From JACPIN01 sp964367085 (GTDB lineage: Archaea; Nanobdellota; Nanobdellia; SCGC-AAA011-G17; ARS1403): a stretch of 9,592 nt of DNA. The notes beneath the pieces were generated by a model. It had not been told where the DNA came from. It was given only the letters and a program-made list of their open reading frames with translations, and did not search any database. Location of the stretch: NCBI GenBank assembly GCA_964367085.1, contig CAYIWL010000032.1:1-9592 (forward strand), written 5' to 3'. Below, one piece after another: positions 1 to 5,960 of this stretch (position 1 is the stretch's first letter; every line of letters starts with the position of its first letter). The translations under genes were made by a program, and so were the position numbers.

Positions 1-4
1 TTAG

Positions 5-37
5 TTTCATAAAGCTAATTAAATCAGCCTTATGAAA
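5..37. repeat. Inverted repeat (hairpin) at the left edge
   Basis: TTTCATAA at 5-12 is the exact reverse complement of TTATGAAA at 30-37. The stem extends inward by G14-C28 and C15-G27 across position 13/29, with an 11-nt loop (16-26). Position 13/29 is an A-C mismatch in plus-strand RNA but a G-U wobble in minus-strand RNA, so a leftward transcript would fold slightly better. It lies in non-coding sequence upstream of the translin-like gene. It could be an operator, the leader of a divergent gene to the left, or the 3' end of one; the sequence does not decide. A minus-strand ATG at 10-8 sits inside one arm. Confidence 0.45.
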
Positions 38-74
38 TAATTTCGGGATAACACAAATAACTTTTGAAACAAAA

Positions 75-84
75 CTTATATAAA
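75..84 (+). promoter_or_regulatory. TATA box of the translin-like gene
   Basis: CTTATATAAA is preceded by a purine/A-rich stretch (about 66-74) suited to a TFB-recognition element. Its centre is about 29 nt before the ATG at 109. With usual archaeal geometry (start site about 25-28 nt downstream of the TATA centre) the transcript would begin within a few bases of that ATG, giving an almost leaderless mRNA. This supports 109 as the start rather than the in-frame TTG at 64, which lies upstream of the box. Confidence 0.6.
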
Positions 85-108
85 CTAACCTGCCATCATT
101 ATCAAATC

Positions 109-720
109 ATGGTAAGATTAGACCTAAGGCATATTAACAAAGAGATGCAGCTCTTCGATAAGAGAAGAGATGAAATGCTCCAAAAATGCCATGAAGCAAT
201 CAGGTTTTCTAAAAGGGTTATTTATGCCGTACATAGAGACGATAAAACTGTAAATGATTTGGCAAAGGAGTTAAATGAAAAAATACAAAAACTTAGGACA
301 AGAGGAGAACTCCAATTTTCTGCTACCTATAAAGTTGCAATGCAGGAATATGTGGAGGCAATTTGTTTATATGAATTTATTTATCATAATAAAGTTTCTA
401 CGCAAGGCGAGTTGTATGTTTCTGCTCCGGATTACCTTTCAGGCTTGTGCGATTTGACAGGAGAATTAATGAGAAAAGCAAATTATCTCGCAATAAACGG
501 GGATACAAAAGAAGTACACAGAGTAAAAGAATTAGTTGACAAAATCTACGAGCAACTTTTATTGCTGGACATAAGGGATAATGAATTAAGGAAAAAATTC
601 GACAATGTAAAATATAATCTTCAGAAAGTGGAAGACCTTGTTCTTCATATGCAAAAAAGGCAAAGGACTAGAGCAAGAATTTCCCATACTTCATCAGCAC
701 AGAATCGTCAACAACAATAG
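109..720 (+). CDS. Translin/TRAX-family protein (probable C3PO-like RNase subunit)
   Basis: The protein has 203 residues from the ATG at 109; an in-frame TTG at 64 precedes the TATA box and is unlikely. It is predicted to be almost all helical, as in translin, with no signal or membrane segment. Diagnostic blocks, numbered from the ATG, are MQEYVEAI (78-85) and DYLSGLCDLTGELMR (108-122). In human TRAX the three catalytic acids are E126, E129 and D193, in the equivalent EYVE and DLTGELMR blocks. All three are present here as E80, E83 and D115, so this resembles catalytic TRAX more than catalytically inert translin. Family members form ring- or shell-like oligomers that bind and cleave single-stranded RNA, and archaea typically carry one such gene. 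The last 17 or so residues are polar, end in QQQ, and are encoded antisense to the 3' end of the convergent aminopeptidase-like gene. Family assignment is strong; RNase activity is inferred. Confidence 0.88.
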   Translation: MVRLDLRHINKEMQLFDKRRDEMLQKCHEAIRFSKRVIYAVHRDDKTVNDLAKELNEKIQKLRTRGELQFSATYKVAMQEYVEAICLYEFIYHNKVSTQGELYVSAPDYLSGLCDLTGELMRKANYLAINGDTKEVHRVKELVDKIYEQLLLLDIRDNELRKKFDNVKYNLQKVEDLVLHMQKRQRTRARISHTSSAQNRQQQ

Positions 721-1600
721 TTGGTTTCTGCAACACCGTGTCTAAATGCAGTTTACTATAAACTTTTCCGTCGATGTTGGAATTATTCCCAAACGCAACA
801 TGGCATGTTCCTAAAACTTTTTCATCTTGGAGAATATTCCCGATTATCTTAGCTTTGTAATTAGTACCGATTCCAAATTCAGCAATATTATCAGCATTTT
901 TAATAGTTTTAAAATAAGAATTTACCCTGCTATTCTTATCAGAACAACTAACGACTTTTCCTTTTCTCACTTCGATAACGCTTCCATTAGCAGCATATGT
1001 CTCGCCTTCATGCTTAAACAAATCAAGCACAATCTTTCCATTAAAACTGCCTTCTAACGGAGATACGAAAACCTCACCAGCGGGAAGATTTGTACAAGTC
1101 CCTTTCTTACTAAGGATTCCGGTATCAGGAAACCACTTTCTGCCGTCGACAGAAAATGAAAAATTACTCCCTTTCGTGGTAACAACATTAACATTTACAG
1201 AACCGTTTAATTTTTTAAGAATTTTCTTAGTAAACTTCTCAATTCGATTATAGTCAGCAAGTAAACTTCCATTCATCACTCTCTCAGTAATCCCCGGCAG
1301 GGTAGCAACTCTTGCATTATTTTTTGCATTTCGTATAGCCTTGGTATGCGTCAAGCTAGTCGTGGTAGGGGCAATTATCACATCATAATGCAGCATCTCT
1401 TTAGCAATCTCAGCAGGAGGCTCGTCACCATTATGTTTTCCAACAGGAATAATTTTCAAAGAAGAATGAGTTATCTTTACCGCTTCATGCAAAATTTTAT
1501 GCGCAAGATTTTCAGTATTTTTATCTGCGATTATCAAAACCTTCTCGCCATGTTTTACATTTAAACATGTTTGTAAAATTATTTTAGCAGGATTCAGCAT
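668..1600 (-). CDS. M29/COG2309-type metal-dependent aminopeptidase-like protein
   Basis: The protein has 310 residues from the ATG at 1600; an in-frame TTG six bases upstream is less likely given the TATA box spacing. Family hallmarks, numbered from the ATG, are SLTHTKA (82-88), LPGITERVM (101-109), NLPAGEVFVSPLEGSFNG (171-188), EFGIGTN (241-247), GTCHVAFGNN (264-273) and HLD (285-287). The probable metal ligands are E176, E241, H267, H285 and D287, matching the Glu-Glu-His-His-Asp order of M29 enzymes. COG2309 contains peptidases such as AmpS/AmpT and also the Fe(II) dioxygenase NicX, so the substrate cannot be read from sequence. At about 310 residues it is shorter than bacterial M29 peptidases (about 400), so spacing between the later ligands is compressed. 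No signal peptide is visible, so it is probably cytoplasmic. Its 3' end overlaps the convergent translin-like gene. Superfamily membership is confident; peptidase activity is moderately so. Confidence 0.85.
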   Translation of the reverse strand: MLNPAKIILQTCLNVKHGEKVLIIADKNTENLAHKILHEAVKITHSSLKIIPVGKHNGDEPPAEIAKEMLHYDVIIAPTTTSLTHTKAIRNAKNNARVATLPGITERVMNGSLLADYNRIEKFTKKILKKLNGSVNVNVVTTKGSNFSFSVDGRKWFPDTGILSKKGTCTNLPAGEVFVSPLEGSFNGKIVLDLFKHEGETYAANGSVIEVRKGKVVSCSDKNSRVNSYFKTIKNADNIAEFGIGTNYKAKIIGNILQDEKVLGTCHVAFGNNSNIDGKVYSKLHLDTVLQKPTIVVDDSVLMKYGKFLL

Positions 1601-1618
1601 AATCAAGAAATACTCAGG

Positions 1619-1628
1619 TTATTTAAAA
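1619..1628 (-). promoter_or_regulatory. TATA box of the aminopeptidase-like gene
   Basis: On the minus strand this reads TTTTAAATAA, centred about 24 nt before the ATG at 1600. That fits a leaderless or nearly leaderless transcript. It occupies the 30-nt gap after the tgt stop codon, suggesting the aminopeptidase-like gene has its own promoter and does not depend only on read-through from tgt. Confidence 0.5.
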
Positions 1629-1630
1629 AA

Positions 1631-2608
1631 CTATTCAATTAATTTTTTCATGAAAAACAGATTATGCATGCTCATCAATCTCTTGGCAAGAGGTTCCTTT
1701 ATTTTTATAAGATGATGCAAATACGCTCTAGAAAAACTTTTACAGGTTTCACATCCGCATTCCTCTTCGATTTTATTAAAATCTGTTCTAAATATTTTTT
1801 TATCAAGCTCTAAGTTTCCATTTTTAGTAAAAACAAGGCAATGCCTCCCAACCCGTGTAGGATAAGCAGAATCAAAAATATCAACCCCTAATTTAATAGC
1901 GTTTTTAACATCATCAGGGCTACCTATCCCCATTAAGTATTTAGGTTTATTTTTAGGGAACAGATCAAGAATGCTCTCGACAGCATCAAACATCTCTTTT
2001 TTATTTTCCCCGATGCCCAATCCACCAATCGCATACCCGTCAAAGTCCAAGCTGGTTATCAATTCAGCACTTTTTTTTCTCAAATCTTTATAAACTCCTC
2101 CCTGAATAATGCCAAATAATTTCCCGCTTCCGTCATATCTTTCTTTGCATCTCTTAGCCCATTGATAAGTAAGTTCAACGCTCCTCTGAATGTCTTTTTT
2201 CTTATCTCCATATCTTGGCATATAATCCAAGCACATAACAACATCCGCCCCGAGCTCACTTTGAATTTCCATGCTTTTTTCGGGCGTTATCAAATGTATT
2301 TTTTTATCATACGGACTTCTCAATTTCAATCCTCTTTCACTGATTTCAACCAAGAATTCATCCGAAATCATCTGAAATCCACCAGAGTCAGAAAAAAAAT
2401 TCAAGTTAGTTTTTGTAAACTGTCTTATTCCACCAGCATTTTTAATAAGCTCCAAGCCAGGATCAAGATACAGTAAAAAAGAATTGCATATTACAGTCGA
2501 AAATCCAATCTCCTCAATTTCGCGCAGACTAATCAGTTTAGCACTTAATTTAGTGGCAACTGGCATGAATAGAGGAAAATTAAACTTCCGATTATTAGCT
2601 TCAAGCAT
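1631..2608 (-). CDS. tgt: tRNA-guanine transglycosylase, bacterial-type catalytic domain
   Basis: It exchanges a guanine in tRNA for a 7-deazaguanine base. From the ATG at 2608 it has 325 residues: a single catalytic barrel with no C-terminal PUA domain, unlike full-length archaeal ArcTGT. Alignment to Zymomonas TGT is gap-free between key residues: SDSGGFQ with base D74 (D102), D128 (D156), Q169 (Q203), FDSAYPTR with nucleophile D246 (D280), and zinc ligands C284, C286, C289 and H315 (C318, C320, C323, H349). Two substrate-pocket positions differ from preQ1-type enzymes: C158 is M130 and V233 is I199. An in-frame GTG at 2683 would add 25 residues, but the ATG at 2608 lies about 25 nt from a TATA-like box, and MLEANNRKFNFPLFMPV aligns gap-free with the usual N-terminal strand before FMPVGT. 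The start is therefore likely but not certain. Whether it makes queuosine-type (G34) or archaeosine-type (G15) modification is open. Divergent from aspS. Confidence 0.92.
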   Translation of the reverse strand: MLEANNRKFNFPLFMPVATKLSAKLISLREIEEIGFSTVICNSFLLYLDPGLELIKNAGGIRQFTKTNLNFFSDSGGFQMISDEFLVEISERGLKLRSPYDKKIHLITPEKSMEIQSELGADVVMCLDYMPRYGDKKKDIQRSVELTYQWAKRCKERYDGSGKLFGIIQGGVYKDLRKKSAELITSLDFDGYAIGGLGIGENKKEMFDAVESILDLFPKNKPKYLMGIGSPDDVKNAIKLGVDIFDSAYPTRVGRHCLVFTKNGNLELDKKIFRTDFNKIEEECGCETCKSFSRAYLHHLIKIKEPLAKRLMSMHNLFFMKKLIE

Positions 2609-2630
2609 ATGAAATTCAAAGGAGAAAACA

Positions 2631-2636
2631 TTTAAA
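2631..2636. promoter_or_regulatory. Palindromic TATA box shared by tgt (-) and aspS (+)
   Basis: TTTAAA is self-complementary and reads as a TATA-like core on both strands. Its centre (2633.5) is about 27 nt from the aspS ATG at 2661 and about 26 nt from the tgt ATG at 2608, so leaderless starts fit in both directions. The plus strand has a purine-rich stretch just upstream (about 2620-2630), a better TFB-recognition element than the minus-strand side, so aspS may be the stronger direction. No other convincing TATA box lies between the two start codons. Confidence 0.5.
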
Positions 2637-2660
2637 AGACATGCCCTCTTCACAACAAGA

Positions 2661-4439
2661 ATGTTAAAGACCTCTATGCGCACTCATACTTGTAGCGAGC
2701 TCAGAAAGAGTGATGTTGGAGAAGAAGCAATTCTGTGCGGATTTGTTAATTCTCGCCGAGATCATGGAGGGATAATTTTTATCGATTTAAGAGATAGATA
2801 CGGTTTCACGCAAATCGTCTTTGATCCTGAATTTGATAAAGAAACTCACAAACTAGCTGACTCTTTGAAGAGAGAATTCTGCATTCAGATAACAGGAAAA
2901 GTGAAAGAAAGAAAAAAAGGCATGACCAATCAAAATTTATCAACGGGTGAAGTAGAAGTGTTTGCTTCAAAATTAAATATCCTAGCTAGGGCAAGAACTC
3001 CTCCGTTTGAAATCGACGACAGAATTATTCCAAATGAGGAATTAAGACTGAAATATCGCTTTTTGGATTTGCGCAGGCCGATAATGCAGCGTAATTTAGA
3101 ATTCAGGCAGAAAGTAATGCAAGCGGCTCGAGAGTTTATGGAGCGAGAATATTTTTTGGAGATACAAACGCCATTGTTTGTAAAGCCAACACCTGAAGGA
3201 GCTCGCGATTATTTAGTGCCATCTCGCGTTAATCCTGGAAAGTTTTACGCACTTCCGCAATCACCGCAGCTGTACAAGCAGATGCTTATGATAGCAGGCA
3301 TTGACAGGTATTTTCAACTGCCGGCGATTTGTTTAAGGGACGAAGACTTGAGACAAGACAGGCAGCCAGAGCATTCCCAGCTAGATTTTGAGATGTGCTT
3401 TGTCGATGAACAGGATATAATAAACACGGTAGAATCATTAATGAAACATATTGTTAAAAAAGTCCTTGGAAAAGAAATGAAGGAAAAATTCCCTGTACTA
3501 ACTTATGACAACTCAATGGAAAAGTATGGAAATGAGAAGCCAGATTTAAGATACAAACTAGAGTTGACGACGATAACCGACATAGCAAAGAAATCTGACT
3601 TTGAGATATTCAAGAAAGCAGATATAATCAAAGTTTTGGTTGCAGAAAAATCCGTTGGAAGAAAAGAGATAGATGCTTTAATAGACTTCTCGCAAAAAGA
3701 GTTAGGAGCAAAAGGTCTGGCTTATATGAAGTTTGACGGGAAAGTTTTAGAATCGTCAATAGCAAAATATTTCCCAGAAAAATTACAGAAAGAACTGATT
3801 AACAAGTTAGAGTTAAAGAAAGATTCAACTATATTCTTTATAGCAGACAAGAAAAAGAAAGTTAACGAAATTCTTTCAGGATTAAGGATTGAGCTGGCAA
3901 AAAGGTTAGAACTAATTGATAAGAGCAAAAATGAATTAAAATTTTGCTGGATAACCCGCTTCCCTCTGCTTGAATGGAACGAAGATGAAAATAAATGGGA
4001 TGCAATGCATCATATTTTCTCCCGCCCAACGAAGGATACAGAAAAGTACATAGAAAAAGATCCCTCAAAGGTATATGGAAACTTATTTGATTTGGTAGTT
4101 AACGGGACAGAGATAGGATCAGGGTCAATAAGGATTTCAGATCCTCAACTGCAGCAAAGAATGCTAAAAGTAATTGGGATAGAAGAAAAAGAAGCAGAGC
4201 AAAAATTTGGATTCTTATTAAATGCATATCATTATGGCACTGGCCAACATGGAGGAATGGGCCTGGGATTCGACAGGATAGTTGCAACACTATTGGGAAT
4301 CACAGACATCAGAGAAGTAATCGCATTCCCAAAAAACAAGGCAGCTCAGAATCCAATGGATGGATCACCAGCAGAAACAACTCCGCAACAATTGGCAGAT
4401 TTGCATATTAAAATTGACATAGCAAAAAATAAGAAATGA
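2661..4439 (+). CDS. aspS: Aspartyl-tRNA synthetase, bacterial type, probably non-discriminating
   Basis: Class II synthetase of 592 residues, the usual length of bacterial-type AspRS with the GAD insertion; archaeal-type AspRS is near 430. The order is an OB-fold anticodon domain (about 1-110), catalytic core, GAD insertion (about 295-430) and the end of the core. Visible blocks are THTCSELR (8-15), RFLDLRRP (133-140), QSPQLYKQ (200-207), motif 2 LRDEDLRQDRQPEH (225-238), and motif 3 GLGFDRI (534-540) after GQHGG. H35 in RRDHGG and G87 in RKKGMTN match P. aeruginosa H31 and G83, linked to mischarging tRNA-Asn; discriminating E. coli has Leu and Lys there. The enzyme therefore probably makes both Asp-tRNA-Asp and Asp-tRNA-Asn, the latter for GatCAB. 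The ATG at 2676 (MRTHTC) matches the family N-terminus equally well; 2661 was chosen on promoter spacing. First gene of the operon; its stop overlaps gatC in an ATGA. Confidence 0.97.
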   Translation: MLKTSMRTHTCSELRKSDVGEEAILCGFVNSRRDHGGIIFIDLRDRYGFTQIVFDPEFDKETHKLADSLKREFCIQITGKVKERKKGMTNQNLSTGEVEVFASKLNILARARTPPFEIDDRIIPNEELRLKYRFLDLRRPIMQRNLEFRQKVMQAAREFMEREYFLEIQTPLFVKPTPEGARDYLVPSRVNPGKFYALPQSPQLYKQMLMIAGIDRYFQLPAICLRDEDLRQDRQPEHSQLDFEMCFVDEQDIINTVESLMKHIVKKVLGKEMKEKFPVLTYDNSMEKYGNEKPDLRYKLELTTITDIAKKSDFEIFKKADIIKVLVAEKSVGRKEIDALIDFSQKELGAKGLAYMKFDGKVLESSIAKYFPEKLQKELINKLELKKDSTIFFIADKKKKVNEILSGLRIELAKRLELIDKSKNELKFCWITRFPLLEWNEDENKWDAMHHIFSRPTKDTEKYIEKDPSKVYGNLFDLVVNGTEIGSGSIRISDPQLQQRMLKVIGIEEKEAEQKFGFLLNAYHYGTGQHGGMGLGFDRIVATLLGITDIREVIAFPKNKAAQNPMDGSPAETTPQQLADLHIKIDIAKNKK

Positions 4440-4720
4440 AAATAGATAAACAGTTAGTAGAGAGGGTAGCAAAAAATGCAAGATTGGAATTAACAGAATC
4501 AGAAATCAAAGAATTATTACCGCAATTAAAAGAGATTTTAGAATACTTCTCAGAAATAGAAAAAGCTCAAACAGAAAAGTTGCAGCCGACATTCCATCCA
4601 GTAGAAATAAAAAATATCACAAGAGAAGACATTTCTAAAAAGAGTTTAACACAGCAGGAAGTATTGCAAAATACAAAACACAAGCAAGACGGTTATTTTA
4701 AAGGGCCAAAGACGATCTAG
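4436..4720 (+). CDS. gatC: Asp/Glu-tRNA amidotransferase subunit C
   Basis: The protein has 94 residues, the normal GatC length. The N-terminal half is the helical part with the typical VAKNARLELTESEIKELL start. The C-terminal half carries the ordered tail with REDI (623-type family position, residues 63-66), SLTQQEVLQN and DGYFKGP near the end, which in other GatC proteins read roughly REDxx, SLSxEExLxN and DGFFxVP. GatC has no catalytic residues; it wraps around GatA and stabilises the GatA-GatB heterodimer so that ammonia from glutamine reaches the misacylated tRNA. The ATG overlaps the aspS stop by four bases, implying translational coupling. It is separated from gatA and gatB by three membrane-protein genes, which is unusual. 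Confidence 0.93.
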   Translation: MKIDKQLVERVAKNARLELTESEIKELLPQLKEILEYFSEIEKAQTEKLQPTFHPVEIKNITREDISKKSLTQQEVLQNTKHKQDGYFKGPKTI

Positions 4721-5272
4721 ATGGTACTAAAAAATCTTGGGTTAAGAAAATTAACGACGTGGATAATCACAACTGGAGTAGTAGTCGGATTAGTAGCACC
4801 AACTCTAGAGCTATACAATATAATAGTCAGGTCTAACAACGTTGTGATAGCAACAGAAGTCCTTATTCTTGCATTATTGTTAGCTGAAGCATTGATTATA
4901 AACAACAGCAAAGAGTGGAAGCATGCAATACTAGTCGCCTTGCCGGTGTTATTAGCAGATATTTTCGCAAGAATATTTGACCTTTATAGAATAATTCCTG
5001 GTTTCGGATATTTTGGACACTTTTGGATCGGGATAGCATTAACTTCTGCACTAATACTCGTTTACAATAAATCGTTCAAATTTATTTTCATGTCAAATTT
5101 AATCATTGCATTCCTATGGGAAGTAGCCGAAATCATTCAAGATAAAATCTTTGCAGTGATAACCCCAAATTGGCTATTAGATACATATAAAGATGGTTTT
5201 ATAGACATGACCTTGCAAATAACAGGAACAATTATAGGATATCATATTATAAAAAAATGGTACAAAATATAA
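4721..5272 (+). CDS. Polytopic membrane protein with FGHFWIG motif (YjdF/DUF2238-like pattern)
   Basis: The protein has 183 residues and starts with the base after the gatC stop codon. Hydrophobicity suggests about six membrane segments: roughly 12-32, 41-61, 67-86, 98-116, 120-140 and 160-177. Conserved-looking polar residues are H100 in FGHFWIGIAL, W133, E134 and E137 in FLWEVAEIIQD, D141, then D154, D158 and D162 in LLDTYKDGFIDM, followed by glycines G169 and G173. The order FGHF..G, then aromatic-E..E, then DT..D...D..G matches the pattern of the YjdF/DUF2238 integral membrane family as I remember it. No function is established for that family. His and several acidic residues close to the membrane could bind metal or act catalytically, but this is inference. 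It shares the F-x-H-aromatic-x-G-x-A-L motif with the next gene. The last 16 bases overlap that gene. Confidence 0.85.
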   Translation: MVLKNLGLRKLTTWIITTGVVVGLVAPTLELYNIIVRSNNVVIATEVLILALLLAEALIINNSKEWKHAILVALPVLLADIFARIFDLYRIIPGFGYFGHFWIGIALTSALILVYNKSFKFIFMSNLIIAFLWEVAEIIQDKIFAVITPNWLLDTYKDGFIDMTLQITGTIIGYHIIKKWYKI

Positions 5273-5634
5273 ACCAAAAACAAAAATTTATTTCAACATT
5301 CTTGGCAACGATTCTGATAATAAGATTTATCACATTTCAGATTCCGAGAACGAGCACATTATATACAGACAAATTCCACCACATCTATGTGGGGGTTGCA
5401 CTTCTTATAATTTATTTCTTGATAAGACATAGAAAATACTCAGAATATTTTTTAGCGTTCATTCTAGGATTAATAGCAGATCAAATCTCTCAAGCTCCGT
5501 TTTATCTAGCTGATTTATTTGGTTTTTCACTAGCACCACTTTCATTCTGGCATTATTGGTCAGCATATTCAGTAATTTCTACAACAGTAATAGTTATAAT
5601 CTCAATCATTTTAATTAATAAATATAAAAAATGA
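5257..5634 (+). CDS. Small membrane protein with FHHIYVG motif
   Basis: The protein has 125 residues with about four predicted membrane segments: near 10-28, 42-56, 62-78 and 98-119. The distinctive stretch is DKFHHIYVGVALL (38-50), then GLIADQ (71-76), then FWHYWSAYS (97-105). Arrangements of the type HHxxxG, then G-rich helix with an acidic residue, then YWS recur in unnamed prokaryotic membrane proteins, but I know of no assigned function. FHHIYVGVAL closely resembles FGHFWIGIAL of the preceding gene, and the following acidic residue is 29 residues after the motif Gly here (D75) and 30 there (E134), so the two may be distantly related or form a pair. The ATG lies 16 bases inside the preceding gene. 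The stop overlaps the next start in an ATGA, so expression is very likely coupled. Confidence 0.82.
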   Translation: MVQNINQKQKFISTFLATILIIRFITFQIPRTSTLYTDKFHHIYVGVALLIIYFLIRHRKYSEYFLAFILGLIADQISQAPFYLADLFGFSLAPLSFWHYWSAYSVISTTVIVIISIILINKYKK

Positions 5635-5960
5635 AGCCCAATACCAAAAAAATAGCGTTGAATATAATTCCGGTATTTATAATGATTGGATTAGTCCCAT
5701 TAATTAAAAATGATTATTATTTGTTCTTCACTTATATAATCCTAATAGGAGTTTTTCTAAAAATACGTTATGAAAAAAAGGAATACAAATTGCTGGTTGC
5801 AGGGATAATTTTTATGTTCTTAATCGAGTTTTTTTTTATATCAACAAAAGTAGAAACATTCACATCACAAACATTAGTTAACATGCCAATCTGGCTGCCA
5901 GTTTTATGGGGCTACGGATTCATATCTATTAAGAGAATCTCCTGTGAGTTATTAAAATGA
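5631..5960 (+). CDS. Small membrane protein with C-terminal IWLPVLWG motif
   Basis: The protein has 109 residues with about four hydrophobic segments: near 10-25, 28-44, 53-72 and 86-100. The short cytosolic-looking loop 45-52 (RYEKKEYK) and the C-terminal KR are positively charged. The motif E66, then about 20 residues later NMPIWLPVLWGYG (84-96), resembles the E..F...G.W.Y....G.P.WLP.LWG pattern seen in several uncharacterised or carotenoid-type membrane families. That is a resemblance only, and I assign no function. The gene is locked into the operon by four-base ATGA overlaps at both ends, the second with gatA, so its translation is directly linked to the amidotransferase. A run of nine T at 5829-5837 falls within the Phe-rich segment; the frame is intact. 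Confidence 0.78.
   Translation: MKPNTKKIALNIIPVFIMIGLVPLIKNDYYLFFTYIILIGVFLKIRYEKKEYKLLVAGIIFMFLIEFFFISTKVETFTSQTLVNMPIWLPVLWGYGFISIKRISCELLK

Noticed and set aside
64..108. In-frame TTG extension of the translin-like gene
   Set aside because: The TTG lies upstream of the TATA box, so it would not be in the mRNA, and the extra residues do not resemble the family N-terminus.
827..1564. Plus-strand open frames opposite the aminopeptidase-like gene
   Set aside because: They are antisense shadows of a gene with clear family motifs and show no recognisable protein features.
2609..2683. In-frame GTG extension of tgt
   Set aside because: It would span the TATA-like box and run through the aspS start. 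The TGT alignment begins properly near the ATG at 2608, although a slightly longer form cannot be fully excluded.
3722..4290. Minus-strand open frames opposite aspS
   Set aside because: They lie entirely within a well-conserved synthetase gene and have no family resemblance.
5829..5837. Run of nine T on the coding strand, a possible archaeal terminator inside the third membrane gene
   Set aside because: It encodes a Phe-rich membrane segment in frame, and the downstream genes gatA and gatB overlap without an obvious new promoter, so strong termination here is unlikely. Partial attenuation is not excluded.
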